64,000 nt of DNA from Cellulomonas sp. (GCF_017744555.1 NZ_JAGIBD010000012.1:62001-126000); one strand, 5' to 3'; counted from the stretch's first letter, positions 38,082 through 45,892 are shown. Made by a program: numbers and translations. The notes: generated by a model not told the origin, from the letters alone.

Positions 38082-38492
38082 TCACGCGTCCTGACCCGAG
38101 GTGGTGGCGAGCGCGCGCTGCGCGGACGGGAAACCGGCTGCCACGTAGGGCTTCAGCAGCGCCTCGACGTGCTCACGGCCGAGCGCGTCACCGGCCGAGA
38201 TAGCCGTCGACGCTGCACCGATGCTGTTCTTGATGCGCCCCATGGCGAGCGGGTGGTCGAACATGTCCCGGGTCAGGCCAAGCGACGAGAACGCCTGCAG
38301 CGCGGCGTCGTCGACCGCGGCCGCCTGGGCGGCCGGCCATCTCAGGTCGGCGATCGCGGCCATCGCCGCCGAGGCCTCCGGCGACTTCGTCGTGCCGGCG
38401 AGCGCCTGCCAGTCGGTGTCGCGGTGCCGCACCTCGTCGAGGAACTGCACGACCAGCTCATGCCGGGGTCCGAGCGTGCTCGACGCGTCCAC
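38082..38492 (-). CDS. Small alpha-helical immunity-like protein (paralogue 2)
   Basis: MDASSTLGPRHELVVQFLDEVRHRDTDWQALAGTTKSPEASAAMAAIADLRWPAAQAAAVDDAALQAFSSLGLTRDMFDHPLAMGRIKNSIGAASTAISAGDALGREHVEALLKPYVAAGFPSAQRALATTSGQDA; paralogous to 39007-39393. Confidence 0.7.
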   Translation of the reverse strand: MDASSTLGPRHELVVQFLDEVRHRDTDWQALAGTTKSPEASAAMAAIADLRWPAAQAAAVDDAALQAFSSLGLTRDMFDHPLAMGRIKNSIGAASTAISAGDALGREHVEALLKPYVAAGFPSAQRALATTSGQDA

Positions 38493-38503
38493 AGGTGCTC
38501 CGT

Positions 38504-38960
38504 TCCTCTACTTGGGGTTGTGGTTGAACGTGATCTCGACGTCGTCCGCGAGCCGGAGCGCCGTGGTCGTCGATGACGGTCCCGTTGTCGACGAACGGCT
38601 GCAGCTCCGCGGGGATGACGTCCGGGTCGATCAGCCGGCCGCGGTGGGTCAGGCCCGACGACGACGGGACGTCGGGGTGGCCGCCGATGCCGGGGGCGTC
38701 GACGTGCGGCACGGTCGCGCCCGGGCCGCGCACCGGCGGGGTGACGTCCGGGTCCCACCCGTCCGCGTCGCCCCTGAACCAGTCGCCGTTCTCGGGGTTG
38801 TAGCCGACGACGAGCATGCCCCGCCCTGGACGAGCCCCTTGCCCCACTCGTAGCCGCGCCGACGCCTCGGGCCACTTCACCGTGCCGGCGAACGCTCGCC
38901 AGTCGGTGCCGTGATGCCGGACCTCGTCCAGGAACTGCTCCACGAGCTCACCACGGGGCC
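38504..38960 (-). pseudogene. Decayed composite cassette: truncated immunity gene fused to fragments of the toxin gene
   Basis: ELVEQFLDEVRHHGTDWRAFAGTVKWPEASA (immunity N-terminus) joined to GYEWGKGLVQG / GMLVVGYNPENGDWFRGD / PGATVPHVDAPGIGGHP / DVPSSSGLTHRGRLIDPDVIPAELQPFVDNGTVIDDHG / LRLADDVEITFNHNPK*, all matching pieces of the toxin at 39407-41854, with 1-nt frameshifts. Confidence 0.8.
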
Positions 38961-39006
38961 GGACGTGCTCGTCTGTCGTGGGCGCGCGCGGCGCTCAGGA
39001 GCCAGG

Positions 39007-39393
39007 TCACGGTGCAAGCGTGGCGAGAGCCGACTGGAAGCCTTCGTCGGCGAACGGCCGCAGCAGCGCCTCGAGATGCTCAGGGGCGAGCTCGTCCTGG
39101 ACCGCGATGGCCTTCGCGCCGGCTGAGATGGCGACCTTGACCGTGCCGAGCGCGAACGGGTCGTCGAAGTCCCCGCGGGTCAGGCCGAGCGACCCGTACG
39201 CCTGGAGGGCGGCAGCGTCCACGGCCGAGAGGAGCGCCGCGGGCCAGTGCACTTGCGTCAGGGCCTTGACGGCCGGGCGCTGCTGCGGGGAGTCCGCCCT
39301 CGCCGCGACCTCTGCCCACCCGTCCGAGCGCTCGCGCACCTCGTCGAGGAACTTCTCGACGAGGTCGCCGTGGGTGCCGAACTTGCGCGTCAT
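39007..39393 (-). CDS. Small alpha-helical immunity-like protein (paralogue 1), directly downstream of the toxin
   Basis: MTRKFGTHGDLVEKFLDEVRERSDGWAEVAARADSPQQRPAVKALTQVHWPAALLSAVDAAALQAYGSLGLTRGDFDDPFALGTVKVAISAGAKAIAVQDELAPEHLEALLRPFADEGFQSALATLAP; starts 13 bp after the toxin stop. Confidence 0.75.
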   Translation of the reverse strand: MTRKFGTHGDLVEKFLDEVRERSDGWAEVAARADSPQQRPAVKALTQVHWPAALLSAVDAAALQAYGSLGLTRGDFDDPFALGTVKVAISAGAKAIAVQDELAPEHLEALLRPFADEGFQSALATLAP

Positions 39394-39406
39394 CCGCAGC
39401 GCCTCC

Positions 39407-41854
39407 TCAGGTCCGGACCGGGACGGTGTCCGTCAACGTGATGTCGAGGTTCAGCCGGACGTCGTCCCAGAGCGCCGGATCGATGCCCGACGCGCGCAGG
39501 GCGTCGCGCACCGCGAGGCGCAGGTCGTCGGCACGGGTCCTCCACTGCGACCCGATCGACCGGTTGACGCCGCGGTCGCCCATGCCGGTGAACTGGTCGG
39601 GGTCGCCACCGGCCCGCTGGTCGGGTCCGTGCAGAGGGTCCTGGTGCGCCAGCTGCTGCTCGGCGAGCTCGATGGCCCGAGGGCGGCTCACGCCCTGCTC
39701 GGCAAGGATCCGATCCGCGAGCAGCCTGATCTGCTCGGTCCGATACGGGCCTTGGTTGTCGAGGCGGCCGACGAAGTTGTCGAACCGCTCTGTCCAGTTC
39801 TCGAGCGACATCTGGTTGAGCGCCCGCTCCTGGAGGTCGAGCTGGCGGTGGAACTCGACGATGTCGTGGTTGGCGTTGCGCCGTGTGAAGTCGACGTCGA
39901 TGGGCTCGGCGAGCCGCAGGACGCCGTGGTCGTTGATGAGGGTCCCGTTGTCCACGAAGGGTCGGAGCGCCTCGGGCACGACGTTCGGGTCGATCAGCCG
40001 ACCGCTGTGGGTCAGGCCCGACGACGACGGGACGTCGGGGTCGACCGTGCCGACGTTGCCGTGCTCGCCGCGGGGCGTGCCGTCGTAGTGGGGGTGCGAC
40101 GGGTCGTACTGCGGGTCGTTCCAGTGCTCGGCGGGGACCTGGGAGACGTCCGGTCGGCCGTCGGGGAGATGGCCGCCGGTCCACTCGGGGGCGTGGCCGC
40201 CAGTCGTCGGCTGGTGCGGCGCGGTCGTCCCGTCGGTCCCCGTCCCGGTGCCCGTGTGCGGGTCGTGGACCGGCGGGGTGCCGGGGCCGCCGCCCGTCGA
40301 GGGCGTGTCGACGTGCGGCACGGTCGACCCGGGGTGGCCGCCGACGCCGGGGGCGTCGACGTGCGGCACGGTCGCGCCCGGCGCGTGCGGGTGCGGGGTG
40401 ACGTCGGGGACGCCGACCCCGCGTGGCCCGAACGCCGCGTCGCTCAGCGGGGTGTGCGGGCGCACGGGGTTCGGGGCTGCGTGCCCCGCGTCGGTCATGG
40501 CCGCGAACAGTCCGCCGGCGTTGAGCCGCAGGCCGCCTCCGGCACCCGCGACGGCGAGCTGGTTGCCGCGCATCCCGGCGAGCATCTCGTCGAGGTTGAA
40601 GCCCTTGATCGCGACCTTGAGCCCGACGACGACCTTGACGCCGCCCTTGACGACCCACGAGCCGCCCTGCACGGCGAACTCGGCGATGCCGCCGGTGATC
40701 TTGGCGAGCTTCGCGGCGATGCTCGTCGCCTTGAGGCCCGCGGACACCTCGCCGGCGCCGGGGATGAACAGCGTGCCGATGTTGAGGACGGTGCCGGTGC
40801 CGGTGGCGAGGCCGTCCTCCTTCCACTGGTGCCAGCCGTCCTTCGCGTTCGGGTCCCAGCCGACCAGGCTGCCGCCAGCGTTGCGCAGCACGACGGCCCG
40901 GTCGTACATGAAGTCGGAGAACCCGTTGTCGTTGTGGCCCGTGGCGGCCATGCCGGCGGCGACCCAGCCGACCGGCGAGGCCATGAGCACGAGCGACCCG
41001 ACGAGGTCGCCGAGACCGCCCCACGACTGCCCGTACGCGTCGCCGCTGAACCAGTCGCCGGTCTCGGGGTTGTAGCCGACGACGAGCATGCCGACGCCCT
41101 GGACGAGCCCCTTGCCCCACTCGTAGGCGCCGTGGCCCACGGACTCGCGGCAGTTACGGTCCTCGACGACCGGGTTGCCCCACGGCATCGGTGCCTCGGG
41201 GTTGGTGAACGCCTCGGCGGGGATGGCCTCGACCGGCGCGACGCACATGTTCGTGACGAGCCCGTTGACCGCGTTCGCGCAGGTCGCCGACGCCGTCGAG
41301 ATGTCCGCGAGGATGCGGCCGTACTCCTCGAGCAGGTCGGTGTTCTTCTGGACGGTGTCGCCGTCCTCGTTCCACGGCACCTTGACGCGGCGCTCGTCGA
41401 CGCCCGGCACCCAGTCGAACGCCCACTTCACGTGGTCGCCGAAGCCGGCATCCGCGGAGTCGGACGCGTCGACCCACACGCCGTCGATCACGGACGCCCG
41501 GAACTCGCGCGCGCGCCGCTCGAGGTCCGCGAGGCGCGGCTTGATCCCGGCCAGCGCGGACGCGTACGTGTCGAGGTGCTTCGCGACGTCGGAGAAGTGC
41601 TGCTTGAGCTCGGCCGCCGACGTGACCGCCGGGGACATGACAGCGAAGACCTTCTCCTGCTCGGGCGCCCGGTAGCAGCCCGAGAGCCGGTCCCACGTCG
41701 TCTTCACGGTGCCGGTCTTGTCGGAGACGGCTGTGCCCATGGTCCGCAGGCCCGTCGCGGAGTCGTTGACGCGCGACGGGTCGAGGTCCGCGGACTTCGC
41801 CGGGAACAGCGCCGGGTTGATGAGGCCGCCGTCGGCGACGCACTGCTCGGTCAT
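39407..41854 (-). CDS. Polymorphic toxin, T7SS-type, with C-terminal Ntox15-like (HxxD) nuclease domain
   Basis: 815 aa: helical N-terminus, hydrophobic centre (VGSLVLMASPVGWVAAGMAATG), repetitive Pro/Gly/His linker, variable C-terminus RRNANHDIVEFHRQLDLQERALNQMSLENWTERFDNFVGRLD...AHQDPLHGPDQRAGGDPDQFTGMGDRGVNRSIGSQWRTRADDLRLAVRD. Confidence 0.85.
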   Translation of the reverse strand: MTEQCVADGGLINPALFPAKSADLDPSRVNDSATGLRTMGTAVSDKTGTVKTTWDRLSGCYRAPEQEKVFAVMSPAVTSAAELKQHFSDVAKHLDTYASALAGIKPRLADLERRAREFRASVIDGVWVDASDSADAGFGDHVKWAFDWVPGVDERRVKVPWNEDGDTVQKNTDLLEEYGRILADISTASATCANAVNGLVTNMCVAPVEAIPAEAFTNPEAPMPWGNPVVEDRNCRESVGHGAYEWGKGLVQGVGMLVVGYNPETGDWFSGDAYGQSWGGLGDLVGSLVLMASPVGWVAAGMAATGHNDNGFSDFMYDRAVVLRNAGGSLVGWDPNAKDGWHQWKEDGLATGTGTVLNIGTLFIPGAGEVSAGLKATSIAAKLAKITGGIAEFAVQGGSWVVKGGVKVVVGLKVAIKGFNLDEMLAGMRGNQLAVAGAGGGLRLNAGGLFAAMTDAGHAAPNPVRPHTPLSDAAFGPRGVGVPDVTPHPHAPGATVPHVDAPGVGGHPGSTVPHVDTPSTGGGPGTPPVHDPHTGTGTGTDGTTAPHQPTTGGHAPEWTGGHLPDGRPDVSQVPAEHWNDPQYDPSHPHYDGTPRGEHGNVGTVDPDVPSSSGLTHSGRLIDPNVVPEALRPFVDNGTLINDHGVLRLAEPIDVDFTRRNANHDIVEFHRQLDLQERALNQMSLENWTERFDNFVGRLDNQGPYRTEQIRLLADRILAEQGVSRPRAIELAEQQLAHQDPLHGPDQRAGGDPDQFTGMGDRGVNRSIGSQWRTRADDLRLAVRDALRASGIDPALWDDVRLNLDITLTDTVPVRT

Positions 41855-41862
41855 GGGCCCCC

Positions 41863-42228
41863 CTAGCCCTTGTAGCCGTGCTCGACGAAGTACGTGAAGT
41901 CCCCGGTCTCGGCGGCCTTGAGGAGCTGCGTCTGGTAGGAGCCCGCCATCTCCTCCTGGCCGTTGTTGTACGCGATGACCGCGTTCGCGACGCCCAGCGT
42001 GCCGGCGCTGATCCGGTTGCCGATGTTCTGGAGGTTGCGCGACTGGTCGCTGAGCACGGCGTTGACCGCCGTCGCGACGTCGCCGGTCAGCGCGCCGCCC
42101 CACGTGAGCCCGTCGAGCACGTGCTGGAACTTCGCCTCCGTGAGCTCCTTGCCGAGCTCGTCGGCGGTGGCCTGCACGTCGGTGAGGACCGACTGCACGT
42201 CGGCCGGCTGGATGCTCCACCGTGTCAT
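41863..42228 (-). CDS. WXG100/DUF6507-like small helical protein
   Basis: MTRWSIQPADVQSVLTDVQATADELGKELTEAKFQHVLDGLTWGGALTGDVATAVNAVLSDQSRNLQNIGNRISAGTLGVANAVIAYNNGQEEMAGSYQTQLLKAAETGDFTYFVEHGYKG. Confidence 0.75.
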   Translation of the reverse strand: MTRWSIQPADVQSVLTDVQATADELGKELTEAKFQHVLDGLTWGGALTGDVATAVNAVLSDQSRNLQNIGNRISAGTLGVANAVIAYNNGQEEMAGSYQTQLLKAAETGDFTYFVEHGYKG

Positions 42229-42238
42229 CGCTACCTCC

Positions 42239-42574
42239 TCAGACCCGATCCTTGACGACGCCGCCCACAGCAGCCGCGACGGCCTCGGCCAGCGCGCGTC
42301 CGGGGGCGGTGTCGCCGAACGGGATGGTGATGTCGGTCCACAGGGCGAACGTCGTGGGCGGGTCGACCACCGCGGCCGCGGCCTGCGTCGGGTCGAGCAC
42401 CGGACGGGACGGGTAGACCTGCAGGACGGCGCGGCCGTCCACGTCGACGATCTGGCGGATCAGGCCGTCGTGGTAGTCGAGGAACGACCCGTCGGGGTGG
42501 GTCTCGGCGGCGGCGCGCACGATCGTGTCCGCGGTCGGCGCCACGTCGCTGAGCAGCACGAGCTCGGTCGGCAT
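42239..42574 (-). CDS. Conserved-looking small protein in the T7SS effector locus, function unknown
   Basis: MPTELVLLSDVAPTADTIVRAAAETHPDGSFLDYHDGLIRQIVDVDGRAVLQVYPSRPVLDPTQAAAAVVDPPTTFALWTDITIPFGDTAPGRALAEAVAAAVGGVVKDRV; 1-nt overlap with the upstream gene. Confidence 0.7.
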   Translation of the reverse strand: MPTELVLLSDVAPTADTIVRAAAETHPDGSFLDYHDGLIRQIVDVDGRAVLQVYPSRPVLDPTQAAAAVVDPPTTFALWTDITIPFGDTAPGRALAEAVAAAVGGVVKDRV

Positions 42575-43596
42575 CAGACCTCCTGCCCGAGCCCGGCGGC
42601 CGCGGCGATCCGCTCCGCGCCGACGTCGTACGCGAACGCCAGCAGCTGCGCCCACAGGCCCACGTCGGGGTCGCTGAACCGCACGACGACCGCGGGGGAG
42701 CGACTCGACCCGAGGATGCTCACGTCGTACCGCTCGACGAGGTCCGTCAGGTCCAGCTCCAGGTCGTACACGGCCCGCGGCCCGATGAGCACGGCGAGCG
42801 GCGCCTCGGGGTACTTGGCCGTCGTGGTCTGTGACGGTCCGGCGTCGAAGTGCGCGAGCGAGACGAACCCGATGGTCGGCCGGAACCGCTCGGCGACCGC
42901 GGCGAGCGCGTCCGAGGCGCGCTCCACGGGCTCGTCGAGGTGCCGCGGGTACGTGCCGAGCACCACGCCACCCTTCGCCTGCTCCAGCACACCGTGCCGG
43001 GTGCGGGCGGCCGAGACGTCGACGAACGACCCGTCGGGCGCCCACGCGTGCAGCGCGGCGGTGACGGGCATCCCGGCGCGGGCGGCCGCGGTCACGGCGG
43101 GCACGCTCCACGGTTCCAGCAGCGGCTCGTGCGGTCCCCACAGCGCGAGGTCGCCGCCGCCGAGGGCGGAGACGGTCGCCTGCGCGAGGTCGCCGACGGT
43201 CGTCGACTCGCCCGCACGCGAGTGCGCGTACACGTCGAACATGAGCACGCCGACGCCGTCGGGGGTGACCTGGTCGTAGCCGGGGAGCCGGTCGCGGTCG
43301 GTGCCCGAGCGGCGCCAGAGGTCCTCGAACGCGTCGATCCGGTAGCCCGACAGCCCGTCGAACACGCCGCGGTCGGTGCGCACGGCCCAGTGGCCGCCCG
43401 CCCGTCGCAGCGCGAGCGACACCGCGGGGCTGAGCGACGCACCGTCGAGCGTCACGAGCACCGGGCGGAGCTGGTCGGTGACGGCGACGTCGAGGAACGT
43501 CGCGAGGGGTGCGGTCAGCAGCACGTGCCGCGTCTGCGCAGCCCAGGCGATGTACTCCTCGGTCCACTCGTCCGCCACCGGGTGGACGACGTGCAT
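42574..43596 (-). CDS. DUF6177-like protein
   Basis: MHVVHPVADEWTEEYIAWAAQTRHVLLTAPLATFLDVAVTDQLRPVLVTLDGASLSPAVSLALRRAGGHWAVRTDRGVFDGLSGYRIDAF...RFRPTIGFVSLAHFDAGPSQTTTAKYPEAPLAVLIGPRAV. Confidence 0.7.
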   Translation of the reverse strand: MHVVHPVADEWTEEYIAWAAQTRHVLLTAPLATFLDVAVTDQLRPVLVTLDGASLSPAVSLALRRAGGHWAVRTDRGVFDGLSGYRIDAFEDLWRRSGTDRDRLPGYDQVTPDGVGVLMFDVYAHSRAGESTTVGDLAQATVSALGGGDLALWGPHEPLLEPWSVPAVTAAARAGMPVTAALHAWAPDGSFVDVSAARTRHGVLEQAKGGVVLGTYPRHLDEPVERASDALAAVAERFRPTIGFVSLAHFDAGPSQTTTAKYPEAPLAVLIGPRAVYDLELDLTDLVERYDVSILGSSRSPAVVVRFSDPDVGLWAQLLAFAYDVGAERIAAAAGLGQEV

Positions 43597-43598
43597 GC

Positions 43599-43907
43599 TC
43601 AGCCCGGGATGTACGAGGCGGCGCGCTGCAGGCTGCGGCGGGCGATCTCGTCGTTGTCCGCGAGCGAGTTGCGGATCGCGGTGATGATGCCGCGCACCTC
43701 GGTGCCGGCCGCGTTCCACTGCGCCTCGACGCCCGCGTACTGGTCGGACACCCCGTCCGCCTGGTAGACCGCCAGGGCGGCCTTGACGTCCTGGTCACGA
43801 CGCGCCAGCGCCGCCTCCAGCGCGGCCGCGGCCCGCTCGAAGTTGGCCTGCGCGGACTGCGAGGACGCGATGTCGAAGTCGTTGCGGTCGATCTGGTTGC
43901 TCGTCAT
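43599..43907 (-). CDS. ESAT-6/WXG100-like protein
   Basis: MTSNQIDRNDFDIASSQSAQANFERAAAALEAALARRDQDVKAALAVYQADGVSDQYAGVEAQWNAAGTEVRGIITAIRNSLADNDEIARRSLQRAASYIPG: about 100 aa, helix-turn-helix with central W-N-A/G. Confidence 0.78.
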   Translation of the reverse strand: MTSNQIDRNDFDIASSQSAQANFERAAAALEAALARRDQDVKAALAVYQADGVSDQYAGVEAQWNAAGTEVRGIITAIRNSLADNDEIARRSLQRAASYIPG

Positions 43908-43921
43908 CTGTGCCAGCCCCC

Positions 43922-44263
43922 TCAGCGCGGCGCGAACTTGGTGGTGTCGGCGCCCGCGAAGTCCGCGGCACCCTCGGCAGCGCTGTGCGCGTCGGCGCCC
44001 TCGTCGGCGGCCGTGACGAACGCCAGGTTCTGCCCCGCGATCGACTCGGTGATCCCGACCAGCGCGTTGCTCAACGTCGCCGCGACCTCGTCGGTGCGGG
44101 ACTTGAACGAGTTGAACGCCGCCTTCGCGGTCCCGTTGAACGTGCCCTCCAGCGGCTCGGCGGCCTCGACCAGGTTGCGCACGAGCTGGGCCAGGTCGTC
44201 GGACTCCGCCGACGTCTTGCGGCCGAGCACCTGCAGCGCGTCGGCCTCCATCGCGAACTTCAT
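43922..44263 (-). CDS. WXG100-superfamily-like helical protein, first gene of the locus
   Basis: MKFAMEADALQVLGRKTSAESDDLAQLVRNLVEAAEPLEGTFNGTAKAAFNSFKSRTDEVAATLSNALVGITESIAGQNLAFVTAADEGADAHSAAEGAADFAGADTTKFAPR. Confidence 0.75.
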   Translation of the reverse strand: MKFAMEADALQVLGRKTSAESDDLAQLVRNLVEAAEPLEGTFNGTAKAAFNSFKSRTDEVAATLSNALVGITESIAGQNLAFVTAADEGADAHSAAEGAADFAGADTTKFAPR

Positions 44264-44450
44264 CGGTCCCCCTCGTCGTCCACCGGGGCCCGAGGCTAAC
44301 CGGACAAAGCACCTGCTCGTGGGCCTCAGTCGGCCACCTGTGGACAACTCCGCCGAGGTCCACCGGAACGGGGGACCCACGGAAGGGTGAGTGGGACGGG
44401 AAAAGACGGGGGTACCAGCCCCACCCGGCTCGCTGGCACGCTGGGGCGTC

Positions 44451-45098
44451 ATGGGCATGACCCGGGCGGCGTACTGGGACGGCGAGGCGGCGAGCTACGA
44501 CCGCTCGACGGCGTTCTTCGAGAAGCGCCTGTTCGCCGAGGCCCGCGCCTGGATCGCCGACCGCGTCGAGGGCAACACGCTCGAGGTCGGCTCGGGCACG
44601 GGCGCGAACCTCCCGTACTACGCGAGCCGCGCGACGGACGTGACGCTCGCGGACGTCAGCGGCGAGATGCTCGCAGCCGCGTCCGCACGCGCACGGGACC
44701 TGGGCGTGACACCACGGACGCTGCACGGCGACGGCGCGCACCTGGACCTGCCCGACGACGCGTTCGACACCATGATCTGCACGTTCATCATGTGCTGCGT
44801 GGAGGACGAGCGGGCCGTCCTGCGGGAGCTCGCGCGCGTGCTCAAGCCGGGCGGGCGGCTGCTGATGGCCGACCACGTCGAGTCGTCGACCCGCCTGGGC
44901 CGTAGCGTCCAGTGGGTGCTCGACGTGTTCACGCCGAAGAAGGCCGCCGAGCACCACCGACGTCGGCCGATCCTGCTGCTGCCGGAGGCCGGTCTGCGGG
45001 TCACGGAGACGACGGCGTCGCGCTGGCGGCTCGTCGAACGCGTCGCGGCGACGAAGCCCGAGACGCCGGGGACCGCCGCCACGGACCCCGCCGCCTAG
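44451..45098 (+). CDS. Class I SAM-dependent methyltransferase
   Basis: MGMTRAAYWDGEAASYDRSTAFFEKRLFAEARAWIADRVEGNTLEVGSGTGANLPYYASRATDVTLADVSGEML. Confidence 0.9.
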   Translation: MGMTRAAYWDGEAASYDRSTAFFEKRLFAEARAWIADRVEGNTLEVGSGTGANLPYYASRATDVTLADVSGEMLAAASARARDLGVTPRTLHGDGAHLDLPDDAFDTMICTFIMCCVEDERAVLRELARVLKPGGRLLMADHVESSTRLGRSVQWVLDVFTPKKAAEHHRRRPILLLPEAGLRVTETTASRWRLVERVAATKPETPGTAATDPAA

Positions 45099-45892
45099 CC
45101 CGGTTGCCGCCCCACCGCGAAGATCCGCGAGAACTCCAGCACCACGCCCCACGCCTGCCGCGGGTAGGCCCGGTCGAGCTCGGCGGTGTAGTCGGCGAGG
45201 AACTCCGCCCGCTCGGCGTCGTCGGTCAGCACGTCGAGCACGGGCCGCAGCCCGGTCCCGGTGACCCACTCGAGGACGGGCGACCGCTGCGCGCCCGCCG
45301 GGTCGAGCACGTGCAGGTAGGCGGTCCGCCAGACGTCGGCGTCGAGCCCGAGCCGTGCCAGGTCGCCGAGGTAGTCGGCCGGTGCGGCGACGGCGATCGC
45401 CCGCTGCAGGACGGGCAGCAGGTCGGCGGCGCGTGCGTGCCGGGCGGCGACCTCGCGCATGAGCCGGTGGGAGGGGGCGTCGAAGTTGTCAGGCACCTGC
45501 ATCGCGAACCACCCACCGGGCGCCAGCGCGGACACCCACCGGGCGAACAGGTCACGGTGACCGGGCACCCACTGCAGCGCCGCGTTGGTGACGAGCACGT
45601 CGATCGGCGCGCCCAGGTCGGCGGGCGACCACTCCTCCGCCCGCGCCTCGACCCACTCCACCCGTCCCTCGGTGTCGAGCGATCGCGCCGCGGCGAGCAT
45701 CTGCGGCGACGAGTCGATCCCCACGATGCGCGCGTCGGGCCAGCGCTCCGCGAGGCCGAGCGTCAGGGGGCCGTCACCGCAGCCGAGGTCGACGACGAGC
45801 GCGGGCGCATCGGCGGAGACGCGGGTGAGCAGATCGGCGAACGGGCGGCCACGGTGCGTCCCGAACAGCGCGTACTGGTGCGGGTCCCACAT
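45095..45892 (-). CDS. tam: Trans-aconitate 2-methyltransferase-like protein
   Basis: MWDPHQYALFGTHRGRPFADLLTRVSADAPALVVDLGCGDGPLTLGLAERWPDARIVGIDSSPQML...ALQWVPGHRDLFARWVSALAPGGWFAMQVPDNFDAPSH. Confidence 0.85.
   Translation of the reverse strand: MWDPHQYALFGTHRGRPFADLLTRVSADAPALVVDLGCGDGPLTLGLAERWPDARIVGIDSSPQMLAAARSLDTEGRVEWVEARAEEWSPADLGAPIDVLVTNAALQWVPGHRDLFARWVSALAPGGWFAMQVPDNFDAPSHRLMREVAARHARAADLLPVLQRAIAVAAPADYLGDLARLGLDADVWRTAYLHVLDPAGAQRSPVLEWVTGTGLRPVLDVLTDDAERAEFLADYTAELDRAYPRQAWGVVLEFSRIFAVGRQPG

Noticed and set aside
38978-41866. 962-aa plus-strand ORF across the toxin locus
   Set aside because: Shadow ORF opposite the toxin gene; no domain resemblance.
44451-45892. Two adjacent methyltransferases as a natural-product tailoring pair
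   Set aside because: They are convergent, overlap only at their 3' ends, and no biosynthetic genes are nearby; one looks like Tam.
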